DNA of 64,000 nt from Planctomycetota bacterium (lineage in GTDB: Bacteria; Planctomycetota; PLA2; JAEUHO01), in assembly GCA_020631815.1 (NCBI GenBank), contig JACKGW010000004.1, forward strand, positions 186,001 to 250,000, written 5' to 3'. A program made the position numbers and the translations under genes. This document shows positions 1 through 6,967 of the stretch, piece after piece (position 1 is the stretch's first letter; each line of letters opens with the position of its first letter). The notes beneath the pieces are model-generated. The model ran no database searches and was not told the DNA's origin. It worked only from the letters and a program-made list of their open reading frames with translations.

Positions 1-479
1 CGTCCCGCGGGCAGCCCCGATACGGCGCCGACGAGTGGAGCCCCGTTCGGGATCGTCAGCCTGACGTCGTGAGGCCAGCTATCGAGAGGATCGGCTCGCG
101 CTTCAGCGTAGGGCGCGGCGGACTGGCCGTCGCCCTCGACGAAAACGTCGTAGTGCCCCAACGGATCCAGCCCCGAAACGATGAACGACCCATCCGCGCC
201 CGTCACGGCGCGTCCCGCCGGGGACTGGCCTTCGCTGGTGGGTGGATCGCCCGACACCGGCTCAGCCGGGCGGCCGCGCCCGGCGCCGGCCGGCCACACC
301 GCCACGCGAACGCCCGATACGGGCTCTCCCTCCGAACCCACGACAAGCCCCTGCACCCGCCCAACGGGGTCATGGACCTCCCCTGCGTGGGCCGGAGCAC
401 TCTCGCGGCCGAGGGCGAGCAGCAGGACACAGGTGATCGAGACGGGAGCGAGCAAGCTGCGCGCTGCGACGGCGGACAC
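1..479 (-). CDS. Secreted carboxypeptidase-regulatory-like protein, 3' part cut off by window edge
   Basis: The reading frame stays open from a GTG at 479 to base 1, giving 159 residues of a longer protein. The GTG is preceded by AGGAAGG at suitable spacing, which decides the start. The N-terminus (about residues 1-33) has a hydrophobic core with LLLALG and ends near AHA, so it looks like a Sec signal peptide. The sequence then reads GRVQGLVVGSEGEPVSGVRV, typical of the carboxypeptidase regulatory-like (prealbumin-type beta-sandwich) fold, and a later stretch with GADGSFIVSGLDPLGHYDVF matches the same fold. Such proteins are usually extracytoplasmic and structural. The function cannot be stated. 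Two other anchored proteins in the window (8224-9747 and 42981-44750) share this style of domain. Confidence 0.7.
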   Translation of the reverse strand, partial: MSAVAARSLLAPVSITCVLLLALGRESAPAHAGEVHDPVGRVQGLVVGSEGEPVSGVRVAVWPAGAGRGRPAEPVSGDPPTSEGQSPAGRAVTGADGSFIVSGLDPLGHYDVFVEGDGQSAAPYAEARADPLDSWPHDVRLTIPNGAPLVGAVSGLPAG

Positions 480-603
480 GGTGCGCCTTCCTGTGGAGCG
501 GAGCGGGCCGACGGATAGCCCAAGATGTCCATGGAAATCCGCCCGTCCCACGTCTGCGTGAACGGAGGAACCGGGAATCGGTTCGACGCGAGGCGTCCGC
601 CAA

Positions 604-999
604 CTACACAGAGTAGGTGTCAAGCCAGACGCTCGCGCCCGCCCGAGCCAACAGGGCGAGCAAGTCCGGAGCCAGCTCCAAGCTGAGGTTGGCCTCATCA
701 TCCGAGTAGGTGGTGATCACCAGCTGCACGCGCGTGTTGTGGCCCGTCGTCATTGCGCGCAGCTGCTCGACATAGGCTCCGAACACTTGGCTCGCCCACT
801 CCAAGTGAGCCTCGAGATCCATCCCCTGGGGAAGCCCAGACTCCAGCTGCCATCCGTGGTCGGACTCGACAAGCGTGGACGCACCGCGCCGATCGCCCGG
901 CCGCCACGCGCGCGTCGGCTCGCACCCCAAGCGCCGAGAGACGGCCTCCGCGGTAAGCGTGGGGCCCTGGACTCCCACGTAGACCCGACTCTCGCGCAT
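604..999 (-). CDS. DUF4279 domain-containing protein
   Basis: A 131-residue protein. The ATG at 999 is preceded by GAGGAG seven bases upstream; the frame runs on further upstream, but that part is low-complexity and is rejected. The pattern fits DUF4279: an N-terminal beta strand (RVYVGVQGP), TAEAVSRRLGCEPT, a WRPGD turn, a central W followed by an LESGL segment, and the closing LARAGASVWLDTYSV. DUF4279 proteins are small, cytoplasmic and uncharacterised, and are often found near toxin-immunity or accessory genes. It lies downstream of the degraded recombinase on the same strand. No catalytic motif is visible. Confidence 0.75.
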   Translation of the reverse strand: MRESRVYVGVQGPTLTAEAVSRRLGCEPTRAWRPGDRRGASTLVESDHGWQLESGLPQGMDLEAHLEWASQVFGAYVEQLRAMTTGHNTRVQLVITTYSDDEANLSLELAPDLLALLARAGASVWLDTYSV

Positions 1000-1289
1000 G
1001 CGGCGACTCCTCGAACTGAAGGGTATCCCTACGGTGGGAACCTCGGATCCATGGCGCGGCGGGTGCCTGATCCCGCGCAGCGGCGCCGCGAAGCGGCAAC
1101 GCGGGGCGCGGGGTCTGGCTCCGCCAGGCCGCGCCCGCCGACGGGACCGCCTCTTCCCATTCGAGCGCGCATCGGCGTCCTTGGGTCTGCACGCGTCGCC
1201 ACGGAGCCAGACCCGGCGCCCCGCGTCGCTGTCCAGGTCCGCGGCATGGCTCGCACGCGCTCGACGCGACGCGAGGGGGGGAGGCCCCC

Positions 1290-2330
1290 CTAGATTGGTT
1301 CCGCGCTCCCGCGCGGAGTTGGTGCTTCGGCTCCGCCTGCGCAGCAGGGGTGCTGATTCCGCACCACCTCTGCACCCCTCAGGGTGTGGTGCCTTGTTGG
1401 CGTTTCTAGGGAGGGAAAGGGGGAGTAGTTCAGCCGCAGAACCACCTCCTCCTTCCCGATGACGATCTCGCGGACCAAGATCTCGAGCGCCTGGCGCTTG
1501 ATCTCCAGGCTGGAGTCCTGGAGGCGGTCCAGGATCAGCTCGGCCTCGGCGAGGGCCTGCTCCTCGCTCTGGAGCTCCACTTGGAAGCAGTCCAGCTCGC
1601 CCTCGACGGTCGCGAGCTCCTTCTTGAGCTGCTGGCGGCGGGTGTCCAGGGGCTCGTAGCGCTCCCGGAAGCCGAGGGTGGGCAGCTGCCCCTGGGCATG
1701 GAGGTCGAAGAGGCGGTCGAGGTCGGCCTGGGCGGTCGCCACCTGCGCGCTGAGGCTGGCCTTGAGAGCTGCCCGGTCTTGGACCATCTGGTCGGCCTGG
1801 AGCAGGATGGCCGCGATGGTCTCGGGCGTGAGCCATTGCTTCACCTTGGCGAGGAAGATGGCCTCCAAGTCGTCAGCTGGGGCGGAAGTCCCGCAGATCT
1901 TGCAGCGGTAGCTGTTCACCCTGCTCGGGACGTACATCTTTCCGCCGCACTCGCAGACCACGTACCCCGTGAAGAGGTGCTTGGAGGTCCTGCCCGGCCG
2001 CCTCTTCTGCTCCTCCGCGCGGGCGTCGAGCACGGCGTTCACCTGGTCCCAGACCTCGTCGCTGACGACGGGCTCGACCTCGATGTAGACCCACTCGGAC
2101 TCGGGCTTGGGGAGGGACCTCCCAGTCGCCTTGTCGCGATAGCTGTGGTTGGTACGGCGGAGCCCCTTGGAGATGGGGTCGGCAAGCATGCTGCGCACAC
2201 TCGTGTCGCCCCAGCGCTTGCCTGCTCTCGTTCGTAGGCCCCGCTCGTTCAGGGCGCGCGCGACGCTCTGGATCCGCGGGTCTCTGTTGTCATTCGTGAG
2301 TAGTTCATTGAAGTAGTTGTTGAAAGCGCG
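1290..2330 (-). pseudogene. Serine recombinase remnant lacking the catalytic N-terminal domain
   Basis: The open frame (346 codons from 2330) begins inside the Recombinase (PF07508-type) domain, with RIQSVARALNERGLRTRAGK and WGDTSVRSMLADPISKG. It continues into a zinc beta-ribbon (CECGGKMYV ... YRCKICG) and a C-terminal coiled coil rich in Glu, Gln and Leu. This is the usual order of a large serine recombinase after its catalytic domain. The N-terminal resolvase domain with the catalytic serine is absent: the frame hits a stop at 2331-2333, and the upstream DNA codes for a different, intact gene. The first usable start is a GTG at 2198, already inside the domain. It is therefore a truncated relic, joined to the RuvC-like gene around 2305-2330. 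The tail after about codon 310 is low complexity. Recombination activity is not expected. Confidence 0.75.
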
Positions 2331-2853
2331 TCAGTTCATCCTCGACAGGACCCTCCGGGAGTCCCACATGAGCGAGCGCGAGAGACATGGCGTCGAACAC
2401 GCCCATGCTCTCGCTCTCTGCCATCCAGATCTCACGGCGAGGAGGGAGGCGGCGCTGCAGGACCGGGTAGAGCTGTGCAATCAGGGTCGCCCGCTCGTCC
2501 TTGTTGGCGCAGTCGCGACCGCGAAACGCGTGAAGCTGCTGAGCCCGCGTAACGAGCTGCGGCACCAGGCCAAAACCTCGAGTTGCCCGATCAAGTTCAG
2601 CCAGCAATCTGCAGGTCCCTCTTGTCCGGCGAAGATCGGGGTCGGCTGCGTCCTCAAGGACGACTTGGCCAGGCTGGAAGCGACCGAGCAAGTCGATCAT
2701 AGCCGCGACCGTACGGTGGCGCTTCTCCCGGATGATCCACTTGCGCCCGTAGGTTCGCAGCTCGCGGCCCTCCCCAAGGACTACGAAGGCAAGGCCCCGT
2801 CTCTGCGGGTAGGCCGCCAAGGTCCGACGCTCACCTGCGATGTCACTCATCAT
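2305..2853 (-). CDS. RuvC/RNase H-fold-like protein of a mobile cassette
   Basis: A 182-residue protein starting at ATG 2853 (a second ATG follows at once). The layout resembles a RuvC-like RNase H fold: a first strand RRTLAAYPQRRGLAFVVL, a second acidic strand QVVLEDAAD, and a C-terminal helix with DAMSLALAH. The first-strand Asp of RuvC is not obvious (AYP instead of DPG), so nuclease activity is uncertain. It overlaps the upstream XRE-type gene by 11 bases, so the two are probably cotranscribed. Its stop lies inside the open frame of the recombinase remnant. Small RuvC-like proteins paired with HTH regulators occur on integrated elements. The fold call is pattern-based and the family is not firmly recognised. 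Confidence 0.5.
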   Translation of the reverse strand: MMSDIAGERRTLAAYPQRRGLAFVVLGEGRELRTYGRKWIIREKRHRTVAAMIDLLGRFQPGQVVLEDAADPDLRRTRGTCRLLAELDRATRGFGLVPQLVTRAQQLHAFRGRDCANKDERATLIAQLYPVLQRRLPPRREIWMAESESMGVFDAMSLALAHVGLPEGPVEDELTRFQQLLQ

Positions 2854-3193
2854 GCTCTTGGAGACCTCGCTCCAGCACGAGGATCATCGAGTTGAGTAGT
2901 TCGACCTTTCGCTCGTCGTTGCCCGTCGCCTTGACGCGCTCTCGGAGCTCGCGGGCTCGATCCAACACGGAGATGGCCACGTCTCGGTAGTGCCCTGCAA
3001 AGAGGTCCTGGAGCGAGCGCTGGTGAACCGCCAAGTACGCCATGACCATGTTCAGCTGCGGCAGGCGCTTGAATGACTCGTACCTGCTCACGCGTGAACC
3101 GCTGCTGGCGCCCAACAGAAAGGCCATCTCGTCCTGGGTGAACCCCATGGCGAGACGACTCTCGTACAACTTGTGCTCTTGTGGTCTGTTCAT
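2843..3193 (-). CDS. XRE-type helix-turn-helix regulator
   Basis: A 116-residue protein. Residues about 8-60 form an HTH_3/XRE-like domain: LYESRLAMGFTQDEMAFLLG is helices 1-2, and GSRVSRYESFKRLP fits the recognition helix. The second half is helical, with heptad-like leucines (LNSMILVLERGL), and may dimerise. It probably represses its own cassette, since it is the first gene of a pair with the RuvC-like gene (11-base overlap). Upstream on the minus strand there is a TTGACA hexamer (3228-3233 on the plus strand, as TGTCAA) about 35 bases before the ATG, but no good -10 box. The target operator is not identifiable. Confidence 0.7.
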   Translation of the reverse strand: MNRPQEHKLYESRLAMGFTQDEMAFLLGASSGSRVSRYESFKRLPQLNMVMAYLAVHQRSLQDLFAGHYRDVAISVLDRARELRERVKATGNDERKVELLNSMILVLERGLQEHDE

Positions 3194-3852
3194 CGCGTGT
3201 GAATGACCTCTAGTATGGCAACACTGTCAACGATCGATAGGCGGTGGAGTATGCGGGCTCCCGCAAGTCACGCGCGGCCCCGCTCAGTCTTCTCATCATA
3301 CCAGATGTATGACGTGGCAAGCGACCAGGCAACGCTCACGCGTACACCTCATGCGCACACCCAGCTGCAGCTTGCTCGGACTTCGAACCGTCGAGAGGGA
3401 GACTCGCAAGGCCGACGAGCACACCCCTCGATACGAGGCCCATTCAGTCCCAGTAGGTCCCGACGCGGGACGCAGCGAGGCCACTGGGCGCGCGGCGAAC
3501 GACGCATGTCGGCGCGACACACCAGGCAACTGCGCGCTTCCTATCCCATTGAGCGCTTCCCGCGCTTGGCAAGCGTCCGTGCGAGTGTTGAAGAGCGAGC
3601 TCGCAGAACTGGAGAGATGGAAGAGCGCGCACCTCGCTGCCTAGGCGCCGGACCGCTGCGAGCTGCTTGACGCAGAGCGGTGTGAAGTGCCACTGGGGGC
3701 CCATGTGGCAATCGAGCGGTGGCAGTGGCAGTGCAAGCATCGCCGACCGCACAGCTCGCTCTGCTACCGACCGCCTTCACCCGAGACCAGGGCACTGGCT
3801 GACGTGGCGTTGCGAGCCGCAGTGTGACTCACCAGATGGAGCCCTCATCGGA

Positions 3853-3914
3853 GGCAGGCTCCAAATCGGTTGGGGGTACCTGACTAGGTGGCGCACTGAG
3901 AGGAGGCAGGTCAG
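3853..3914 (-). repeat. IS-end-like repeat, copy A
   Basis: On the minus strand it begins TGACCTGCC, then AGTGCGCCACCT about 17 bases in, and GAGCCTG about 50 bases in. Copy B (4092-4155) has the same layout and most of the same bases. A third, oppositely oriented relative lies at 14782. A tip reading TGACC followed by a conserved 50-70-bp subterminal zone suggests the outer end of an insertion sequence. No transposase is attached. Confidence 0.45.
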
Positions 3915-4091
3915 AAGCAGGTGCCCCCGGGAGCGGATCGCCGGTCCCCGTGGAAACTCGCTTGGGGGGCTGCGGGGCTGCCGAACGGATCGTGCTCCTT
4001 CAGTCTTCGCTCCGACCCCAACGGGTCGCCGGCAACGCACCGTCAGGATCGACAGGGGCAGGTGGCCCTCATGCACGATGGGTTTGGCGGA

Positions 4092-4155
4092 TCCCAGGCT
4101 CAAGATCGGTTGAAAGTACCCGACCAGGTGGCGCACTCAGAGGGGGGCAGGTCAG
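4092..4155 (-). repeat. IS-end-like repeat, copy B
   Basis: A second copy of the end-like sequence, about 240 bp from copy A and in the same orientation. On the minus strand it reads TGACCTGCCCCC, then GAGTGCGCCACCTGG, and TGAGCCTG at about base 53. It lies 36 bp outside the target duplication of the IS66 element and is not part of that element. Its closest match elsewhere in the window is the solo end at 14782, where the TGAGCCTG motif sits at base 51. Confidence 0.45.
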
Positions 4156-4198
4156 AGTGCGAGCACGGCGTGAGGAGGGCCTCATGTGCCGCGTGGTC

Positions 4199-4222
4199 GT
4201 ATGCGTTCTGTGAACCCCGCCT
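4199..4222 (+). repeat. IS66 terminal inverted repeat, tnpC side
   Basis: It begins GTATGCGTTCTGTG and continues AACCCCGCCT. It pairs with 6528-6551 at 22 of 24 positions. The tnpC stop lies 14 bp inside it. Confidence 0.9.
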
Positions 4223-4235
4223 GGCGGCGGCGTAG

Positions 4236-5786
4236 CTACGCGGTGCCGAAGAGGCGCCGCAGCGCGTCGTGGCGGCGAGTCTCCACCTCGGCTTGGAAGT
4301 GCTGCTTCCAGCCGTGCGGCGTGAGCCGGGTCACATCCGAGCAACGCCCGATGCGCAGCAGCACGTCCTGGAAGTAGTCCCGGGGGTTCACGCCTGCCGC
4401 CTTGCAGGTCTCCACCAGGCTGTACACGCCCGCCGCGGCGCGTCCGCCCTCGGGGTTGCCCACGAACATCCAGTTCTTGCGCCCCACGGCCACGCAGCGA
4501 AGCGCACGCTCGGCGGCGTTGTTGTCGATCGGCAGCCGGCCGTCCTCGGTGTAGCGCACCAAGGCGTCCCAGTTGGCGAGCGCGTAGTCGATGGCACCGG
4601 CGAGCGGTCCGCGATCCAGCACGGTGGGTCGCGTCTCGGCGAACCAGGCTCGAAGGGCCGCCAGCCGCGGCCGGGCCTGCTCGCTTCGAAGCGCCCGCCG
4701 CGCCTCGTCCTCGAAGTCGGCTGCCGCCTTCTCGATCGCGTACAGCTCGGCGATGCGTGCGATCGCCTCCCGCGCCAGCTCCGGCTCGCTGGACTCCGCG
4801 GCCAGGAACTTGCGCCGGGTGTGCGCCCAGCACGCCACCTCCAGCGCGGTCCCCTCCGTGAAGAACCGGTCGTAGCCCGGATACGCATCGGCCACGATGT
4901 AGCCGGCGTAGTCCCCGAAGATGGCGCGGGGGCCGTCCCGGCTGCGACTCTCCGTGCAGTCGAAGTAGCAGCGCCCTTGGATGTCGCGGTAGATCCACAC
5001 CCGCGCCTGCCGCTTGGCGCCCGTCGCGTCCTCCAGCATCGTCACGGGCGTGTCGTCGGTGTGCACGATGCCCGACGCCAGGATCTCGCGCTTGAGCTCC
5101 TCGGCAATCGGCTGCAGGAGCTTCGCGCAGCGGATCGCCGAGCTGCACAGTACCGAGCGCGAAAGCGCCAGCCCCTCCGAGGCGTACTTCTTCTCCTGCC
5201 GGTGGTAGGGCATGTGGTGCTGGAACCGCTCGGTCAGCACGTGCGCCAGGAACCCCACGCCCAGCAGGCCCTTGTCGATCACGCGGTCCGGCGCCGGCGC
5301 CGTCACCATGTTCTCCTGGCAACTGCGGCAGCAGTAGGTCACCCGCTGGATCTCGTGCACCAGCGAGAACTCGACCCGCTCGAGCTCCTTGCTCGTCTCC
5401 TGGCCCATCGGCACCAGGTCGCCGCCGCAGCGGCAGGTGCGCTCCGAAGCGTCCAGCTCGATGCGCGTCGTCAGCACCGGCAGGTGCTCCGGGAACTGCG
5501 CGCGCCGACCCTTCTTCGTGCGCACGTGCGCCGGCACCTGGATCGTGGTCGTCACCTCCGCGTGCTCGACAGCCGGCCCGCGAAGCGCACCCTCCAGGAT
5601 GCCGGCCAGGAACAGCTGGTTGGCCGCCACGGCCGGATCGGGCCCCGGGCGTCGTTCGGAGCCGCCCCAGAGCAGGCGCTGAAGCGCCTCCACGTTCTGG
5701 CGCAAACGCGCAAGCTCGCCGTCACGATGCGACAGCGCGGCTTCAAGCTCGTGGATGCGTTCCAGCAGGGCGGCCCGGTCGTCCAT
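4236..5786 (-). CDS. tnpC: IS66 family transposase TnpC
   Basis: A 516-residue DDE transposase of the IS66 type. In order: an N-terminal coiled coil with LRQNVEALQRLLWGGSE; a zinc-binding region with TCRCGGDL and YCCRSCQEN; then the catalytic core, where IVHTDDTPVTML gives the first Asp, YIVADAYPGYDRFF the second, and LPIDNNAAERALR the terminal Glu region. The C-terminal domain is IS66_C-like (FQDVLLRIGR). The length is normal for the family and no frameshift is seen. The start at 5786 overlaps the end of tnpB by 44 bases, which suggests translational coupling. It cuts and joins the element ends at 4199 and 6551. Confidence 0.95.
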   Translation of the reverse strand: MDDRAALLERIHELEAALSHRDGELARLRQNVEALQRLLWGGSERRPGPDPAVAANQLFLAGILEGALRGPAVEHAEVTTTIQVPAHVRTKKGRRAQFPEHLPVLTTRIELDASERTCRCGGDLVPMGQETSKELERVEFSLVHEIQRVTYCCRSCQENMVTAPAPDRVIDKGLLGVGFLAHVLTERFQHHMPYHRQEKKYASEGLALSRSVLCSSAIRCAKLLQPIAEELKREILASGIVHTDDTPVTMLEDATGAKRQARVWIYRDIQGRCYFDCTESRSRDGPRAIFGDYAGYIVADAYPGYDRFFTEGTALEVACWAHTRRKFLAAESSEPELAREAIARIAELYAIEKAAADFEDEARRALRSEQARPRLAALRAWFAETRPTVLDRGPLAGAIDYALANWDALVRYTEDGRLPIDNNAAERALRCVAVGRKNWMFVGNPEGGRAAAGVYSLVETCKAAGVNPRDYFQDVLLRIGRCSDVTRLTPHGWKQHFQAEVETRRHDALRRLFGTA

Positions 5787-6159
5787 GCGCGTGGCGGGAT
5801 TCTACGTGCACCCGCGACACGTGATGTGCGTGAAATCGCGCCGAGCGCGGCTCGATGCCGTCCAGCAACATCGCCAACCACGAGCGGTCCACTTCGGTGC
5901 GCGCCGCGTCACCGGCGAGGGCGAAGCGGGGAAACGTGCCGCGCTCCAACCGCTTGTACAGAAGCCAGAGCCCATTGCGATCCCAGAACAGCAGCTTGAT
6001 GCGATCGCGCCGTCGGTTGGTGAACACGAAGAGATGCCCGGAGAGCGGGTCATCACCGAAGGTGCCGCGAACGACCTGGCAGAGGCCGTCGTGGGCCTTG
6101 CGGAAGTCCACCGCGTCGCGTGCCACGAACACGCGCACCGCATCGGGGAGCGTCAGCAC
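5743..6159 (-). CDS. tnpB: IS66 family accessory protein TnpB
   Basis: A 138-residue protein with the highly conserved TnpB (IS66 Orf2) core: residues about 1-115 include AVDFRKAHDGL, DPLSGHLFVFTNRRRDRIKLL, FWDRNGLWLLYKRLERG and WLAMLLDGIE. TnpB is needed with TnpA and TnpC for IS66 transposition; its exact role is unknown. The C-terminal 25 residues are basic and read into the tnpC overlap. The start overlaps tnpA by 7 bases. Confidence 0.93.
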   Translation of the reverse strand: MLTLPDAVRVFVARDAVDFRKAHDGLCQVVRGTFGDDPLSGHLFVFTNRRRDRIKLLFWDRNGLWLLYKRLERGTFPRFALAGDAARTEVDRSWLAMLLDGIEPRSARFHAHHVSRVHVESRHAHGRPGRPAGTHPRA

Positions 6160-6473
6160 GACTCGAGCAGCGTCACGAGTTCGTGCAACCCTACGAACGG
6201 AGGACCCGCGGGCATCGCGATCGAGCGACCCGAGCGCAGGCGAAGCTCGATGGCCGGCGCGGCATCAGCTGCCGGGCGGGCCACGAGCTCCACGAACGGA
6301 GCCGTCTGCGCACTGTGCTCGCGCTGCAGTCGGCGCGCCCAGCGTTGCAGCGTCGACTCGGGAACGCCGCTACGCCGAGCCAGCTCCGCGAACGTCAGGC
6401 CGTCGCGCTCGCGCTCGGCCAGCAGGGCCTCGTAGGCCGCTCGGCCACGCCACGTCTTGGTGCGGGTGCTCAT
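6153..6473 (-). CDS. tnpA: IS66 family accessory protein TnpA
   Basis: A 106-residue first gene of the element. Residues about 10-50 form a helix-turn-helix: YEALLAERERDGLTFAELAR, then RSGVPESTLQRWARRL. The C-terminal half is a short beta-rich segment (IELRLRSGRSIAMP) typical of IS66 TnpA. It probably binds the element's DNA. The coding start lies 78 bp inside the right inverted repeat, and the gap holds a TCCTCC/GGAGG-type ribosome site just before the ATG on the minus strand (AGGAGGATCGCG). Confidence 0.9.
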   Translation of the reverse strand: MSTRTKTWRGRAAYEALLAERERDGLTFAELARRSGVPESTLQRWARRLQREHSAQTAPFVELVARPAADAAPAIELRLRSGRSIAMPAGPPFVGLHELVTLLESC

Positions 6474-6527
6474 CGCGATCCTCCTGCCAGGGGGCGGAGG
6501 ATCCTGCCGCGTTCACGCCATCAAACA

Positions 6528-6551
6528 AGGCGGGGTTCGCAGAACGCGTAC
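6528..6551 (-). repeat. IS66 terminal inverted repeat, tnpA side
   Basis: Read on the minus strand from 6551 it begins GTACGCGTTCTGCG and continues AACCCCGCCT. It mismatches the other end at two of 24 positions. The direct repeat GCGTGGTC follows at 6552-6559. Confidence 0.9.
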
Positions 6552-6842
6552 GCGTGGTCCGTCACAGCGACTAGTGCTCGCAGTACACCTCACTGGCACT
6601 CGGCCAACCCTGCCTCTCCGACGGCGCTCAGCCCTCGATTGCGAGTTGCCGACGAAGCACGAACAGGCTTCGCGGCTGCAACGACCATCCCCAGTGGGCC
6701 GTGATCACCAAGCCAGGTCAACTCTAGCTGCGCACTGGTAAGCCCGTTCGCATGCCCGCTTGCCAACGCCCGAGGCGCCTCGACCCAAGCGGGGGCGGCA
6801 ACTGCATTAGGCGCAGGGACTTGCAGTGAGCTCGGAGTCTGC

Positions 6843-6865
6843 GAGAACCCACCGTCGCGGTTCTC
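6843..6865. promoter_or_regulatory. Operator-like inverted repeat
   Basis: GAGAACC (6843-6849) and GGTTCTC (6859-6865) form a perfect 7-bp inverted repeat with a 9-bp spacer. It ends 10 bp before a TTGACA hexamer and about 100 bp before the start of the Thr-Cys repeat gene. The position suits a regulator binding site; no regulator is identified. Confidence 0.35.
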
Positions 6866-6874
6866 AAGTACTGC

Positions 6875-6904
6875 TTGACAGAAGCCAGGGCGGAAGGCGA
6901 CACT
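6875..6904 (+). promoter_or_regulatory. Possible promoter of the Thr-Cys island
   Basis: TTGACA at 6875-6880 is a perfect -35 hexamer. Eighteen bases later comes GACACT (6899-6904), a weak -10. The distance to the ATG at 6968 would leave a leader of about 55 bases. Weak evidence, because the -10 is poor. Confidence 0.3.
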
Positions 6905-6967
6905 CACCCCAGGCCCCGGAGTGGAACCGAGGCCATGCTTGCTGGGGAGCATCCCCTGGAGGTCGAT

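Larger units (their letters stand above)
3194..4190. other. About 1 kb without a recognisable gene, upstream of the IS66 insertion
   Basis: None of the open frames here shows a recognisable domain or a natural protein composition, and several overlap in different frames, as expected for random G+C-rich DNA. The stretch contains two related 62-64-bp sequences ending in GGCAGGTCAG (3853-3914 and 4092-4155) that look like insertion-sequence ends. It is probably a graveyard of mobile-element joints. No RNA gene was recognised. Confidence 0.5.
4199..6551 (-). mobile_element. Complete IS66-family insertion sequence
   Basis: A 2353-bp element bounded by 24-bp terminal inverted repeats with two mismatches, starting GTATGCGTTCTG on the left and matching GTACGCGTTCTG from the right. 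It is flanked on both sides by the identical 8-bp direct repeat GCGTGGTC (4191-4198 and 6552-6559). An 8-bp duplication is standard for IS66. It carries the usual three genes tnpA, tnpB and tnpC on the minus strand with overlapping frames, all intact. Perfect duplication and intact genes point to a fairly recent, possibly still active insertion. The rejoined target shows no recognisable interrupted gene. Confidence 0.93.
6560..6967. other. Non-coding stretch between the IS66 element and the Thr-Cys repeat gene
   Basis: About 400 bp with no supported gene. The far end holds a 7-bp inverted repeat and a TTGACA hexamer (listed separately) and serves as upstream region for the gene at 6968. An ATG-started frame does run in phase from 6875, but its first 31 codons look like leader DNA. 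Confidence 0.5.

Noticed and set aside
604..1836. 410-residue minus-strand frame covering the DUF4279 gene and beyond
   Set aside because: Only the last 131 residues look like a protein; the upstream part is Arg/Pro/Gly-rich and crosses the recombinase remnant in another frame. The good ribosome site is at 999.
4269..5999. 576-residue plus-strand frame opposite tnpC
   Set aside because: Shadow of the IS66 transposase, with low-complexity composition and no domain.
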